Both the position numbers and the translations under genes were made by a program. From contig QHSL01000067.1 in the NCBI GenBank assembly GCA_003220435.1, positions 22,447 through 86,446 on the forward strand: a DNA stretch of 64,000 bases, read 5' to 3'. Under the pieces are notes generated by a model that worked only from the letters and a program-made list of their open reading frames with translations, ran no database searches and was not told where the DNA came from. Shown here piece after piece: positions 34,842-43,918 of this stretch; the first letter of the stretch is position 1, and each line of letters opens with the position of its first letter. The stretch is from Candidatus Rokuibacteriota bacterium. Its GTDB lineage: Bacteria > Methylomirabilota > Methylomirabilia > Rokubacteriales > CSP1-6.

Positions 34842-34993
34842 GGGGGCGGTGGGCGGGGTGCGGGGGGCTGTCCCCCGACCACGCTAGCCAGTCGCCGTCG
34901 ACGTCCTGAGCAAACACGGGTCGGTCGGATCAACGCCGACTACACGGGTCGGGGGACAGCCCCTCCCCCCCCCTCGCCCCCCCCACCGCCCCC
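34842..34993. repeat. Large G/C-rich inverted repeat downstream of macB
   Basis: The outer element GGGGGCGGTGGG (34842-34853) recurs inverted at 34982-34993. The inner GGGGCTGTCCCCCGACC (34864-34880) recurs inverted at 34947-34963 without mismatch, with a 66-base spacer. Each inner arm is itself a small hairpin (GGGGG-CTGT-CCCCC). The outer parts contain several G runs on the plus strand at left and on the minus strand at right, so both could form G-quadruplexes. It may be a terminator for macB or a small non-autonomous repeat element. This is the content of the 265-base gap between the flanking genes. Confidence 0.75.
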
Positions 34994-35104
34994 GGTGACG
35001 CGACGCGGGCGACTCGATGGATCGAACGCTCTGACCCGGGCTGAACCCGCTCTTCAGCGTGGAAGTTCAGATGTGGCGGGGGTGTTTGTTATGGTTTAGG
35101 CGCG

Positions 35105-35752
35105 ATGGGGCGAGGCAAAGCGCGAGGGCGACGAGCCGGGCCCGCGCGCGTGTCTCGACCGTCGCGCGCACCTGATCGGTCGCAGAAGCGTCGTCGCCCG
35201 CCGAAGGCCCGTCGCGCGCAGAAGGCCGATGGCTCGCGGAAGGCTGGCCACTCCAAGAAGATCGAGCGGCAGAAGATCGGCCGATCGACGAAGAGCGCCG
35301 GTTCGCGGAGGGTGGTTGCCGCGCCGGTTCGGTTGCCGCGGCCGACGGCGGCGGAGCTGAGGCTGCTTACGCTCGCGCAGGAAGTCGCCGGGCTCGCGCG
35401 GGATGCCCGCGGGCCCCACGCGCTCGATGCTGCCGTTCAGAAGCTCGCCGCCGCGTTCGGGCCCCCGGCCTCCTTGCCGGGCGAGGTCTTTCAGGCGTGG
35501 GTTCGGAGCCGGAGCGACAAGACCGCCACGCTCGCGCTCGCCTGGGCGCGGGAGCAGGTGCGTCTGGGGCTCCAGGACGTCGTCGAACGGACTCCGAAAG
35601 GCCCGCGGCCCAGGATCGACGTTGACGCGGCGACGCTTTCCTGGCTGCTGCTCGCGGCGTGCGAGGCGATCGCTCAGGAACCGCCGTCGGCGGTCGCCGA
35701 TCGCGTACGCTCGATCCTCGAGCTCATTGGCCACGTCCCCGCCACCGGCTGA
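35105..35752 (+). CDS. Hypothetical protein with very basic N-terminus
   Basis: 215 residues. The first 70 are strongly Lys/Arg-rich and low in complexity (for example RSQKRRRPPKARRAQK). The remaining 140 form a helical domain with ELRLLTLAQEVAGLAR and WLLLAACEAIAQEPPS, vaguely like the ligand-binding half of TetR-type regulators. It has no recognisable DNA-binding helix-turn-helix, but the tail could bind nucleic acid like histone H1. There is no clear Shine-Dalgarno. Its end overlaps the convergent DUF4149 gene by 29 bases. Function unknown; the start may be further in. Confidence 0.55.
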   Translation: MGRGKARGRRAGPARVSRPSRAPDRSQKRRRPPKARRAQKADGSRKAGHSKKIERQKIGRSTKSAGSRRVVAAPVRLPRPTAAELRLLTLAQEVAGLARDARGPHALDAAVQKLAAAFGPPASLPGEVFQAWVRSRSDKTATLALAWAREQVRLGLQDVVERTPKGPRPRIDVDAATLSWLLLAACEAIAQEPPSAVADRVRSILELIGHVPATG

Positions 35753-36179
35753 TGCCGTCGACCGCGACAAACGCGGCGCCGGCGACCAGCGTCACGAGGT
35801 TGAGCCGGACCGAGGCGCGGTGCGCGTCGGCGAACGCGCTGTCGTCGCGCGCGCGGCGGGCGGCGTCGGCGCGCGGCAGCAGCACCACCGACGCCCACAG
35901 GAGCGTCACGAGCATGGCGACGCCGAGCGCGGCGCCGATCAGCGGGCGCAGGCGTCCCTCCTTGCTCGTGGTCAGCTGGATCAGCGAGGCGACGAAGGCG
36001 ATGGCCGTGAGGGCCAGCCCCCACTCGTAGTAGCGCGGGAGCACGGCCGCCACGGCCTGGCCGGCGACCGCGCGATCGATCGCCCGGAAGACGACCGGCG
36101 CCACCGCGAACGAGAAGAACGCCATGATCCCGAGCCAGCCGGCGACACAGATGACCGCGAGCGCTCTCAGGAGATTCAT
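35724..36179 (-). CDS. DUF4149 (TMEM205-like) membrane protein
   Basis: 151 residues with four predicted membrane segments (about 5-27, 48-66, 78-100, 125-143). The pattern of FSFAVAPVVFRAI near residue 25 and a tyrosine-containing loop LPRYYEWG is typical of DUF4149. The family is of unknown function. Divergent from the TPR gene across a 101-base region containing paired repeats. Confidence 0.75.
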   Translation of the reverse strand: MNLLRALAVICVAGWLGIMAFFSFAVAPVVFRAIDRAVAGQAVAAVLPRYYEWGLALTAIAFVASLIQLTTSKEGRLRPLIGAALGVAMLVTLLWASVVLLPRADAARRARDDSAFADAHRASVRLNLVTLVAGAAFVAVDGISRWRGRGQ

Positions 36180-36208
36180 CGCTCGCCGACAGCATCGGGG
36201 ATGGTCCA

Positions 36209-36242
36209 GAGGGAGTCAAGACGACTCCGGAGGGAGTCAAGA
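36209..36242. promoter_or_regulatory. Paired 13-base direct repeats at 21-base spacing (candidate operator)
   Basis: GAGGGAGTCAAGA occurs at 36209-36221 and again, identical, at 36230-36242. Between them GACTCC forms an inverted repeat with the GGAGTC of the first copy. The site lies between the divergent DUF4149 and TPR genes. Two-turn spacing is typical of cooperative regulator sites. Confidence 0.5.
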
Positions 36243-36280
36243 TTGACGGGCGCGGGCGGCGGGCGCTAGAGTGCGCGAGG

Positions 36281-37018
36281 ATGCGTGCCCGCCAGCTGCT
36301 CGCCGTTGCGCTCGTCCTGATCGCCCCGTCGTCGCTCCGAGCCGAGACGCCCGCCGAGGCGGCGCGCGCGCTCGTCGCTCGCTATCACGAGGACGCGACC
36401 ACGATCGATCGTGCGCGCACGCTCCTCGAGCAAGCGCTCGAGAAGGACCGGCAGGTCGACACGCTGATCGCGCTCTCGTACATGAACTTCCTGGTGGGCG
36501 ACGTTCGGGCGGCCACGTCCGACGAGAAGCTGGCGGCCTACGATCGGGGGCGTGAGATCGGCAAGCGAGCGGTCGAGCTGGCCCCGAAGAGTCACGACGC
36601 CCACCTCTGGTTCGCGATCAACACCGCTCGCTGGGGCCAGACGAAGGGCATCCTGCGCTCGCTGTTCCTGGTGCCGACGGTCAAGGAGGAGATTGCGACC
36701 TTGCTCGACCTGAATCCAAGGTCGCTCCGCGCCCACATCCTCGCCGGCAACGTCTTCCTGGAGCTGCCGGGCTTCGTGGGGGGCGACCGCGCCAAGGCCG
36801 AGGAGCACTTCAAGAAGGCGCTCGAGGTCGATGGGCACTTCACCGCGGCCCGCGTCGATCTCGCCCGCCTCTACATCATGAGCGGACGGTACGCCGACGC
36901 GCGGCGCGAGCTCCACCGGGTGATCAGCGAGACCGCGCCGACGTTCGTCGCCGACTGCACCGTGAAGGACATCCCACGCGCCAAAGAGCTGCTCGCGTCC
37001 ATCAAAGACAAGAGCTAG
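36281..37018 (+). CDS. Exported TPR-repeat protein
   Basis: 245 residues with a signal peptide (about 1-21, ending SLRA). Several TPR-like helix pairs follow, including LLEQALEKDRQVDTLIALSYM, IGKRAVELAPKSHDAHLWFA and AEEHFKKALEVDGHFTAARVD. It resembles TRAP-T-associated TatT-like proteins and other periplasmic TPR scaffolds. A partner is not evident; nth follows 11 bases downstream. Confidence 0.8.
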   Translation: MRARQLLAVALVLIAPSSLRAETPAEAARALVARYHEDATTIDRARTLLEQALEKDRQVDTLIALSYMNFLVGDVRAATSDEKLAAYDRGREIGKRAVELAPKSHDAHLWFAINTARWGQTKGILRSLFLVPTVKEEIATLLDLNPRSLRAHILAGNVFLELPGFVGGDRAKAEEHFKKALEVDGHFTAARVDLARLYIMSGRYADARRELHRVISETAPTFVADCTVKDIPRAKELLASIKDKS

Positions 37019-37029
37019 CGATCGGCGCC

Positions 37030-37662
37030 GTGATCCGCCGGCTCCGGCGGAGCAGGCCGCGCTGGAACCCGACCGCCCTCGCGATCGTCGCCGACCGCGA
37101 TCGCGACCCGTTCCGCGTCCTGATCGCCTGCATCCTGTCGCTCCGCACCCAGGACACGACCACCGGTCCCGCCGCCGACCGGCTGTTCGCGCAGGCGGCC
37201 ACGCCCGAGACCATGCTGAAGGTGCCGGCCCGGCGGATCGCGCGCCTCATCTACCCCGTCGGCTTCTACCGCACGAAGGCGACCGTCATCCTCGGGATCT
37301 GTCGCGACCTGCTCGAGCGCTTCGGCGGGCGGGTGCCCGAGACCATCGACGAGCTGCTCACGCTGAACGGCGTCGGGCGAAAGACCGCCAACCTGGTCGT
37401 GACCATGGGCCACAACAAGCCCGGCATCTGCGTGGACACGCACGTGCACCGCATCTCGAACCGGCTGGGCTACGTGAAGACACGGAACCCCGAGGAGACC
37501 GAGATGGCGCTGCGGGCGAAGCTGCCGCGCCGCTACTGGATCGGCTACAACGACCTTCTCGTCTCCTTCGGCCAGAACGTCTGCGCGCCGATCTCTCCCC
37601 GCTGCTCCGTCTGCCCGGTGACCACGCTCTGTCGGAAGGTCGGGGTGACGACGACCCGCTGA
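37030..37662 (+). CDS. nth: Endonuclease III
   Basis: 210 residues. The helix-hairpin-helix LNGVGRKTANLV includes the catalytic lysine, and VDTHVHRISNRLG includes the catalytic aspartate. The C-terminal four-cysteine cluster has the spacing C-x6-C-x2-C-x5-C of the [4Fe-4S] cluster. It removes oxidised pyrimidines from DNA and cuts abasic sites. GTG start 11 bases after the TPR gene; convergent with the next operon. Confidence 0.97.
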   Translation: MIRRLRRSRPRWNPTALAIVADRDRDPFRVLIACILSLRTQDTTTGPAADRLFAQAATPETMLKVPARRIARLIYPVGFYRTKATVILGICRDLLERFGGRVPETIDELLTLNGVGRKTANLVVTMGHNKPGICVDTHVHRISNRLGYVKTRNPEETEMALRAKLPRRYWIGYNDLLVSFGQNVCAPISPRCSVCPVTTLCRKVGVTTTR

Positions 37663-37684
37663 CGTCGTCGAGCGCGCGGGGACC

Positions 37685-38344
37685 CTAGCGCGCCCGACAG
37701 AGCGCCGCGAACGGTGCGGTCCAGCCGACGATTCCGCCCTGGGCGCGGATCATCTCGAGCGTGGCCTGCTTGAACTCCGGGAAATAGCTCTCGGTGGCGT
37801 CCTCGATCAGGAGGCAGTCGTAGCCGCGGTCGTTGGCCTCCCGCATCGTCGTCTGCACGCACACCTCCGTCGTCACGCCGGCCAGCAACAGGTGCGTGAC
37901 ACCCGCCTCACGAAGAATCGTCTCCAGCGGGGTCGCCCAGAAGGCCCCCTTGCCCGGCTTCACGATGACCGGCTCGCTCCCTTGAGGCCGGAGCTCGGGC
38001 ACGATGTTGTTGCCCGGCTCGCCGTCGACCAGGATCCGCCCCATGGGGCCCACGTCACCGATCCGGAGCCGGGGCGCGCCGCGTCGCCGCTTGGCGGGCG
38101 GGCAATCGGCCAGATCCGGCCGATGTCCTTCGCGCGTGTGGAGGACGCGGATCCCGCGCCCGCGGCACCACGCGATGAGCTCGCGCACCGTGGGCACGAT
38201 CGCGGCCAGCCGGCGCACGTCGTTGCCGAGCGCGTCTCCGAATCCGCCGGGCTCGATGAAGTCGCGCTGCATGTCGATCACGACGAGCGCGGTGGTGGCG
38301 GGGTCGAACGCATACGCGAACGGCGCGGCGGCGACCTCGAGCAT
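37685..38344 (-). CDS. Isochorismatase-fold amidohydrolase, triuret-hydrolase-like
   Basis: 219 residues. The cysteine-hydrolase triad is visible: Asp in VVIDMQRDF, Lys in VKPGKGAF and Cys in [10 protein letters not shown]. The cis-peptide GVTTEVC region, [20 protein letters not shown] and [13 protein letters not shown] resemble triuret hydrolase TrtA and related biuret/ureidoacrylate hydrolases. It is the last gene of the BMP transporter operon, which also encodes a second, biuret-hydrolase-like member, so substrates of the ureide type are likely. The exact substrate is an inference. Confidence 0.82.
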   Translation of the reverse strand: MLEVAAAPFAYAFDPATTALVVIDMQRDFIEPGGFGDALGNDVRRLAAIVPTVRELIAWCRGRGIRVLHTREGHRPDLADCPPAKRRRGAPRLRIGDVGPMGRILVDGEPGNNIVPELRPQGSEPVIVKPGKGAFWATPLETILREAGVTHLLLAGVTTEVCVQTTMREANDRGYDCLLIEDATESYFPEFKQATLEMIRAQGGIVGWTAPFAALCRAR

Positions 38345-38351
38345 CGTGCCC

Positions 38352-39923
38352 TCAGGCGGCCGCTCCCGCGGCGTGGTGACCGGCCATGCACGGACCGATG
38401 ACTGCGATGTCCGCGCTCGCGGCCGGCGTCTCGTGCACGATCCGTCCCCCGAAGATGACCGCGAGCCGGTCGGAGAGCTCGAGCAGCTCGTCGAGGTCCT
38501 CGCTCACCAGGAGCACCGCGGCGCCGGCGTTGCGAGCCGCCACGACCCGGTCGTGGATCTCGGCCACCGCCGCGAAGTCGAGCCCGAACACGGGATTGGC
38601 CGCGATCAGCACCGACACCGCCTCCGACAGCTCGCGGGCCAGGACCGCGCGCTGGACGTTGCCACCCGACAACGTCGAGATGGGCGCGTCCGGCCCCTGA
38701 GTCTGCACCTTGAACTCGGCGATCCGGCGCTCGGCCTGGTCGCGCATCGAACCGCGTCGCAGCCACGGGCCCGAGGCGAGCGGCGCCCGGTCGAAGCTCC
38801 GGAGCGCCATGTTCTCGGCCACGCTCAACCCCGGAACGCACGCGTTCCGGAGCGGTTCCTCGGGCAGGCTCAGAACCCGGTGGTAGCGGATCTCGTTCCG
38901 CGTCGCGCGGTAGGGCTTGCCGTCGACGCGGATCTCGCCGGAGGCCGGCCGGCGCTGGCCGATGATCGCCTCGACCAGCTCACGCTGGCCGTTGCCGGAG
39001 ACGCCCGCGATGCCGAGAATCTCGCCCGGCCGAACGGCCAGGGCCAGCCCGTTCACGGCCGGCCGCCCGGCGTCGTCCTCGACGACCAAGTCGCGGACGA
39101 CCAGCCGGGGCTCGACCGCCGCGCCCGCGCGGATGGCTCGTCCCGTGCGGGCCTGCGGGATCTGGCGTGTGCCCACCATCATCTCGGCGAGCATCGCCGG
39201 TGTCAGATCCGCCGTGCGGCCCTCGCCGGCCAGCGTGCCTCGGCGGAGCACCGACACCGTGTCGGCGAACGCCAGCACCTCCCGGAACTTGTGCGTGATC
39301 ATCAGCACGGTGACCTGGTGCCCGTGCGTCATCGCCCGCAGCATCCCGAGCACCTCGTCCGCCTCGGCCGGGGTGAGCACGGACGTCGGCTCGTCGAGGA
39401 TCATGAAGCGACGCCTGAGATAGAGCTGCTTGACGATCTCGACCTTCTGCTTCTCACCGGCGGCCAGCCGCCACGCCGGCCGCTCGAGATCGAGCTTGAA
39501 CGGCACCGTCGCCATGAAGGCGGCCAGCCGCTCGCGCTCCTGCCGCCAGCGCACCACCGCCGGCACGTCGTCGCGCGCCATCACGAGGTTCTCGGCCACC
39601 GTCATGCTCGGCACCAGCGTGAAGTGCTGGTAGACCATCCCGATCCCCAGGGCATGCGCGTCGTGCGGCGAACGGATCTCGCGCTCTCGCCGCGCGACCA
39701 CGATCTGCCCGGCGTCGGGGGGGTAGTAACCGATGAGGCACTTGACCAGCGTGCTCTTTCCCGCCCCGTTCTCCCCCAGGAGCGCGTGGAACGAGCCGGC
39801 CGCCACGCGCAGGGACACGTCGTCGAGGGCGATCAGCGCGCCGAAGCGCTTGGTCATGCCGACGACCTCGACGTCGAGCGCTGGCGCCAGAACGGAGCCG
39901 TGCTCGCGGCCGTCGCCCGTCAT
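38352..39923 (-). CDS. BMP-type ABC transporter ATP-binding protein (two ATPase domains)
   Basis: 523 residues with two ABC domains, as in RbsA/NupA-type importers. The first has Walker [10 protein letters not shown] and Walker [13 protein letters not shown]. The second has a degenerate Walker A (GVSGNGQ) and signature [16 protein letters not shown]. Its Walker B position reads [14 protein letters not shown], so only the first site is likely fully active. It starts at an ATG overlapping the stop of the biuret-hydrolase-like gene by four bases (ATGA). Confidence 0.93.
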   Translation of the reverse strand: MTGDGREHGSVLAPALDVEVVGMTKRFGALIALDDVSLRVAAGSFHALLGENGAGKSTLVKCLIGYYPPDAGQIVVARREREIRSPHDAHALGIGMVYQHFTLVPSMTVAENLVMARDDVPAVVRWRQERERLAAFMATVPFKLDLERPAWRLAAGEKQKVEIVKQLYLRRRFMILDEPTSVLTPAEADEVLGMLRAMTHGHQVTVLMITHKFREVLAFADTVSVLRRGTLAGEGRTADLTPAMLAEMMVGTRQIPQARTGRAIRAGAAVEPRLVVRDLVVEDDAGRPAVNGLALAVRPGEILGIAGVSGNGQRELVEAIIGQRRPASGEIRVDGKPYRATRNEIRYHRVLSLPEEPLRNACVPGLSVAENMALRSFDRAPLASGPWLRRGSMRDQAERRIAEFKVQTQGPDAPISTLSGGNVQRAVLARELSEAVSVLIAANPVFGLDFAAVAEIHDRVVAARNAGAAVLLVSEDLDELLELSDRLAVIFGGRIVHETPAASADIAVIGPCMAGHHAAGAAA

Positions 39924-40621
39924 GCGTGCCCGGCGACCGCGTCGACGAGAGCCGTGGATCGCGCCACCGCGCCGAACACCCCGCCCTGCATCGTGACCAT
40001 CTTGATCGCCGCGAGGTGGTTGCCGTAGTCGGTGGCGCCGGCGCAGTCCTCGAGCAGCAGACACTCGAAGCCGCGGTCGTTCGCCTCGCGCATCGTGGTG
40101 TGCACGCACACGTCGGTCGTGATCCCGGTGAGCACGAGGTTCCGGATACCCCGCGTCCTCAGGATGAGCTCGAGATCGGTGGCACAGAACGAGCCCTTTC
40201 CGGGCTTGTCGATCACGGTCTCGCCCGGCGCGGGCGCCAGCTCCGGGATGATCTCCCAGCCCGGCTCGCCGCGGACCAGGATGCGCCCGCACGGCCCGGG
40301 GTCGCCGATGCCCGCGCCGATGCGGCGCGAGCGCCAGCGCTTGTTCGCGGGCAGGTCGGAGAGATCGACCCGGTGGCCCTCGCGGGTGTGGATCACCTCG
40401 AAGCCACCCGCCCGCATCGCGCGCAGCACCGTCTGGATCGGCGCGATCGGGGCACGAGTCAGCGACAGATCGTAGCCCATCTTGTCGACGTAACCGCCGA
40501 CGCCACAGAAGTCGGTCTGCATGTCGATGACCATCAGCGCCGTGTTCTCCGGCCGCAGGTCACCGTCATACGGCCACGGGTACGGCTCGGCCTTCACGAA
40601 GCACGTCGTCGTCGGTGCCAT
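39920..40621 (-). CDS. biuH: Isochorismatase-fold amidohydrolase, biuret-hydrolase-like (BiuH)
   Basis: 233 residues. The triad is Asp in MVIDMQTDF, Lys in IDKPGKGSF and Cys in [10 protein letters not shown]. The wording around [38 protein letters not shown] and [15 protein letters not shown] matches what I recall of rhizobial biuret amidohydrolase BiuH, which cleaves biuret to allophanate and ammonia. The ATG at 40621 has AGAGGAG eight bases upstream. It lies inside a BMP-type importer operon behind a sigma-54 promoter. Substrate assignment is by resemblance and context. No allophanate hydrolase is present in the window. Confidence 0.78.
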   Translation of the reverse strand: MAPTTTCFVKAEPYPWPYDGDLRPENTALMVIDMQTDFCGVGGYVDKMGYDLSLTRAPIAPIQTVLRAMRAGGFEVIHTREGHRVDLSDLPANKRWRSRRIGAGIGDPGPCGRILVRGEPGWEIIPELAPAPGETVIDKPGKGSFCATDLELILRTRGIRNLVLTGITTDVCVHTTMREANDRGFECLLLEDCAGATDYGNHLAAIKMVTMQGGVFGAVARSTALVDAVAGHA

Positions 40622-40646
40622 CGTTTCAACTCCTCTATTCATAGCT

Positions 40647-40752
40647 GCGCCTCGGCCGGCGGGGCCCCAGCCCCGCGACGGCCTGCGGCGCGCACTTCAA
40701 CCATCGCCGCGCCTCGGCCGGCGGCCCCGGCCCCGCCACGGGCACGCACTTC
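40647..40752. repeat. Imperfect tandem duplication in the biuH-permease gap
   Basis: GCGCCTCGGCCGGCGG begins at 40647 and again at 40709, and both copies run on to a CGCACTTCA end (about 54 and 44 bases). It fills the 129-base gap between the permease stop and the biuret-hydrolase-like gene. No gene or promoter is recognised in it. Confidence 0.55.
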
Positions 40753-41677
40753 AGCGGTTGATGCTCAGCTCGCCCGGCGCCCCGGCCAGCGTGCGGCGGG
40801 GCGAGCACGTCGCGATCATGATCCCCAGCGTCACCACGTAGGGCGCGGCGTTGAACAGATAGTAACCGGAGGTGATCCCGACCGACTGGAGCGCCGGCCC
40901 GACGGCGCCCGCGCCGCCGAAGAGCAGCGCTGCGTAGAAGCAGTGCATCGGGTTCCAGCGCGCGAAGATCACCAACGCGACCGCCATCAGCCCCTGGCCA
41001 CTCGAGAGCCCTTCGCTCCAGCTCCCCGGATAGTAGAGCGAGAGGAACGAGCCACCGACGCCGGCGAGGAATCCACCGACGCCGGTGCAGAGCGTTCGCA
41101 TGCGCGGGACGGCGTAGCCCATCGCGCGCGCCGCGTCCGAGCTGTCGCCGACCATTCGCACGATGAGCCCCCAGCGAGTGTTGCGGAAAGCCCAGCTGAG
41201 CGCCACCGCGAGCCCGATCCCGATGAGGAAGAGCGGGTTCACCTCGAGGGCGGCCTGAACCTGAGGCGATGCGCTCCAGCCGCCCAGCGGCATCGCCGGC
41301 AGCGTCGGCGCCTTGGGCTGCACGTAGGGCTTGCCCAGGAAAAACGCGAGGCCGGTGCCGAAGAGCATCAGTCCGATGCCGACCGCGATGTCGTTCACGC
41401 GCGGCAGGTTGCACACCAGGCCGTGCAGCAGGCCGAGGACCAGGCCGGCGGCGCCGGCGCCGAGGACGCCCAGCCATGGGTTGCCGGTGAGGTAAGACAG
41501 CGCGTAGCCGCTCATCGCGCCCATCACGAGAATGCCCTCGAGCCCGAGGTTGATGCGCCCGCTCTTCTCGGTGATGCATTCGCCGAGGCTCACGAACAGA
41601 AACGGCGTGCTCACACGGACGGCGCCGCCCAACACCGCGATCGGCACGCCCCACCAGCCGAGCTCGGTCACCCTCAC
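40751..41677 (-). CDS. BMP-type ABC transporter permease 2
   Basis: 308 residues with about eight membrane segments. EKSGRINLGLEGILVMGA is the standard phrase of the NupQ/YufQ-type permease of nucleoside-like (BMP) ABC importers. GTG start overlapping the stop of the first permease by four bases. It pairs with the other permease and the double ATPase. Confidence 0.92.
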   Translation of the reverse strand: MRVTELGWWGVPIAVLGGAVRVSTPFLFVSLGECITEKSGRINLGLEGILVMGAMSGYALSYLTGNPWLGVLGAGAAGLVLGLLHGLVCNLPRVNDIAVGIGLMLFGTGLAFFLGKPYVQPKAPTLPAMPLGGWSASPQVQAALEVNPLFLIGIGLAVALSWAFRNTRWGLIVRMVGDSSDAARAMGYAVPRMRTLCTGVGGFLAGVGGSFLSLYYPGSWSEGLSSGQGLMAVALVIFARWNPMHCFYAALLFGGAGAVGPALQSVGITSGYYLFNAAPYVVTLGIMIATCSPRRTLAGAPGELSINR

Positions 41678-42735
41678 GCCCTCTCGGGCCGAAAGATCTT
41701 CAGCCGGCCGTACACGGTCTCGCTGGCCAGGATCAGCATGAAGGCGATTCCCTGCAGGACCAGCACGGTCGCGTCGGGCAGGTCGAGGCGGCGCTGCAGC
41801 ATGCCGCCGCTCGCCGAGATCCCGCCGACCAGCACCGCGACGGGCACGATCGCCAGCGGGTTCTGGCGGGCGATGAACGCGACGAGGATCCCGGCGTAGC
41901 CGTACCCGGCGATCAGCGAGGCGTTGGCGCTGCCGTGGACGGCCGCCACCTCGACCATGCCGGCCAGCCCGGCCGCCGCGCCGCCGAGAACGCACGCGCC
42001 GAGCACGATGGCGCCGACCGGCAGGCCGGCCAGCCGCGCCGCCCGGGCATTGCCGCCCACGATGCGCAGGGCGAACCCGTACGTGGTGTGCTTGACCAGC
42101 ACGTACGTCACGAGACAGAAGACGAGGCCGAACCCGAGGCCCCAGTGCACGTCCAGTCCTGGGAGCGTGCCCACCATGCTCGCGTCACCGATGGGTGTGG
42201 TCGAGGGCTTGTTGAGACTCGCCGGATCTCGCAGCGGCCCCTCGACGAGGTGATTGAACACCGCGATCGCGATGTACCCGAGGAGGAGGCTCGAGATCGT
42301 CTCGTTCACGCCCCGGTACTGGCGCAGCGCGCCGGCCAGGGCGATCCATACGGCACCGGCGAGCATCCCGGCGAGCGCCATCGCGAGCTTGACGCCGAGG
42401 GGCGGCGCACCACCCAGGAGATGTCCGACCACGGCGGCCGCCAGGCCGCCGAGCACGAGCGCCCCCTCACCACCGATCACCATCAGCCCGGCCTGGGCCG
42501 GCAGGGCCACGCAGAGCGCCGTGAGGATCAGCGGCGCGGCACGGGTGAGTGTGTTCTGCCACGAGAACGCGCTGGCGAACGCGCCTTGGTAGATGAGCTC
42601 GTAGACCTCGAGGGGGCTCCGGCCCAGCGCCGCCATGACGAGGCCGAAGACCACCATCGCCGCGCCCAGCGCGCCGACCGGGATCGCGAGCGCCTCGGCG
42701 GACTGGCGAAGGCGACCGGACGGTCCAGACGCCAT
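41674..42735 (-). CDS. BMP-type ABC transporter permease 1
   Basis: 353 residues with about nine membrane segments. AGLMVIGGEGALVLGGLAA and RQYRGVNETISSLLLGYIA are typical of NupP/YufP-type permeases of BMP importers. It lies ten bases downstream of the binding-protein gene. Confidence 0.92.
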   Translation of the reverse strand: MASGPSGRLRQSAEALAIPVGALGAAMVVFGLVMAALGRSPLEVYELIYQGAFASAFSWQNTLTRAAPLILTALCVALPAQAGLMVIGGEGALVLGGLAAAVVGHLLGGAPPLGVKLAMALAGMLAGAVWIALAGALRQYRGVNETISSLLLGYIAIAVFNHLVEGPLRDPASLNKPSTTPIGDASMVGTLPGLDVHWGLGFGLVFCLVTYVLVKHTTYGFALRIVGGNARAARLAGLPVGAIVLGACVLGGAAAGLAGMVEVAAVHGSANASLIAGYGYAGILVAFIARQNPLAIVPVAVLVGGISASGGMLQRRLDLPDATVLVLQGIAFMLILASETVYGRLKIFRPERA

Positions 42736-42745
42736 GGCGACGTCG

Positions 42746-43864
42746 TCAGACCTTGCCGATCACGCCCTCGGTCAGATAGTTCATCTGCTCCAGCAGAGGC
42801 TCGGTCTGCTTGAACGCAGTGCCGCTGGCGATGACGGTCTTGCCGGTGTTGTCCCTCAGCGGGCCCTTGAAGATGACGTACTCGCCCTTCAGCATCTGCG
42901 CCTTGACGGTGTCGGCGTTCTTACGCGCGCCCTCGACCACCGCCTTGCCGTAGCCGGACGCCCGCACGAACCCCTCCTTCAGACCCCCGCGCATGAAGTT
43001 GACCATCGGCTTGCCGGCGATCGCGTCCTGGATGTGGATTGTGTACGGCGTGACCCAGTTCCACTCGGCGCCCGTCAGGTACCCCTTCGGGGCCAGCGCG
43101 CTCTGGTTGGCGTGATAGCCGCAGACGCTGATCCCGCGACGCTCCGCGGTCTCGACGACGACCTTCGGGCTGTCGACGTGACAGGTGAGGACGTCGACGC
43201 CCTGATCGACGAGGCTGTTGGCGGCCTCGGCCTCCTTCACCGGCAGCGCCCAGTCGCCGGTGATGACGAGCAGCGTCGTGATCTTCGAGTCGACGCTTCG
43301 CGCGCCGAGCGTGAACGCGTTGATGTTCCGCAGCACCTGCGGGATGGGTTTCGCGGCGATGAAGCCAAGCTTCTTGCTCTTGCTGGTGTGCCCGGCGACG
43401 ATGCCGTTGAGGTACTGGCACTCGTCGATGTAGCCAAAGTAGCTGCCCGTGTTCTTCGGGTGCTTGCCGTCCGTCCAGAGTCCGCCGCAGTGAGCGAACC
43501 TGACCTTGGGATACTTCTCGGCCATCTTCAACATGTGCGGGTCGAAATAACCGTAGGACGTCGGGAACAGCAGCGTCGCACCGTCCTGCTCGATCATGGA
43601 GCCCATCGTCTTCTGAACGTCCGTGGTCTCGGGCACCTTCTCCTGCTCGACGACGGACACGCCCGGCAGCTTCTTCATCGCCGCCGCCGCCTGGGCCTGC
43701 GCCTGGTTGTAGCCGTAGTCGTCGCGCGGGCCCACGTAGATCACGCCCACGACGAGCTTGTCCGCAGCCTGGGCCGAACGCGGGCCGTACGGCGCCAGCG
43801 CGCCGAGGGCGCCGGCCACGCCGAGTCGCTTCAGCACTTCACGACGGCCGATGGGGTCGCTCAT
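42746..43864 (-). CDS. BMP-family ABC transporter substrate-binding protein
   Basis: 372 residues. A Tat-type signal (GRREVLKRLG) precedes the BMP (Med/PnrA-like) domain. Visible family phrases are VGVIYVGPRDDYGYNQAQ and YGYFDPHMLKMAEKYP, and GFIAAKPIPQVLRNINAFTLGAR. Family members bind nucleosides or purine-like molecules in several bacteria; the neighbouring amidohydrolases suggest a ureide or purine-breakdown product. The ATG at 43864 has AAAGGAG upstream. It is the first gene behind the sigma-54 promoter at 43919-43933. Confidence 0.92.
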   Translation of the reverse strand: MSDPIGRREVLKRLGVAGALGALAPYGPRSAQAADKLVVGVIYVGPRDDYGYNQAQAQAAAAMKKLPGVSVVEQEKVPETTDVQKTMGSMIEQDGATLLFPTSYGYFDPHMLKMAEKYPKVRFAHCGGLWTDGKHPKNTGSYFGYIDECQYLNGIVAGHTSKSKKLGFIAAKPIPQVLRNINAFTLGARSVDSKITTLLVITGDWALPVKEAEAANSLVDQGVDVLTCHVDSPKVVVETAERRGISVCGYHANQSALAPKGYLTGAEWNWVTPYTIHIQDAIAGKPMVNFMRGGLKEGFVRASGYGKAVVEGARKNADTVKAQMLKGEYVIFKGPLRDNTGKTVIASGTAFKQTEPLLEQMNYLTEGVIGKV

Positions 43865-43918
43865 GATCCGCTCCTTTCGACGGGCGCCGGGCACACGCGC
43901 GGCGTCCCGTTCGCGAGC

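Noticed and set aside
38004..40028. 674-codon plus-strand frame over the BMP operon ATPase
   Set aside because: Antisense to a clear double-ATPase gene with Walker motifs; composition typical of a shadow.
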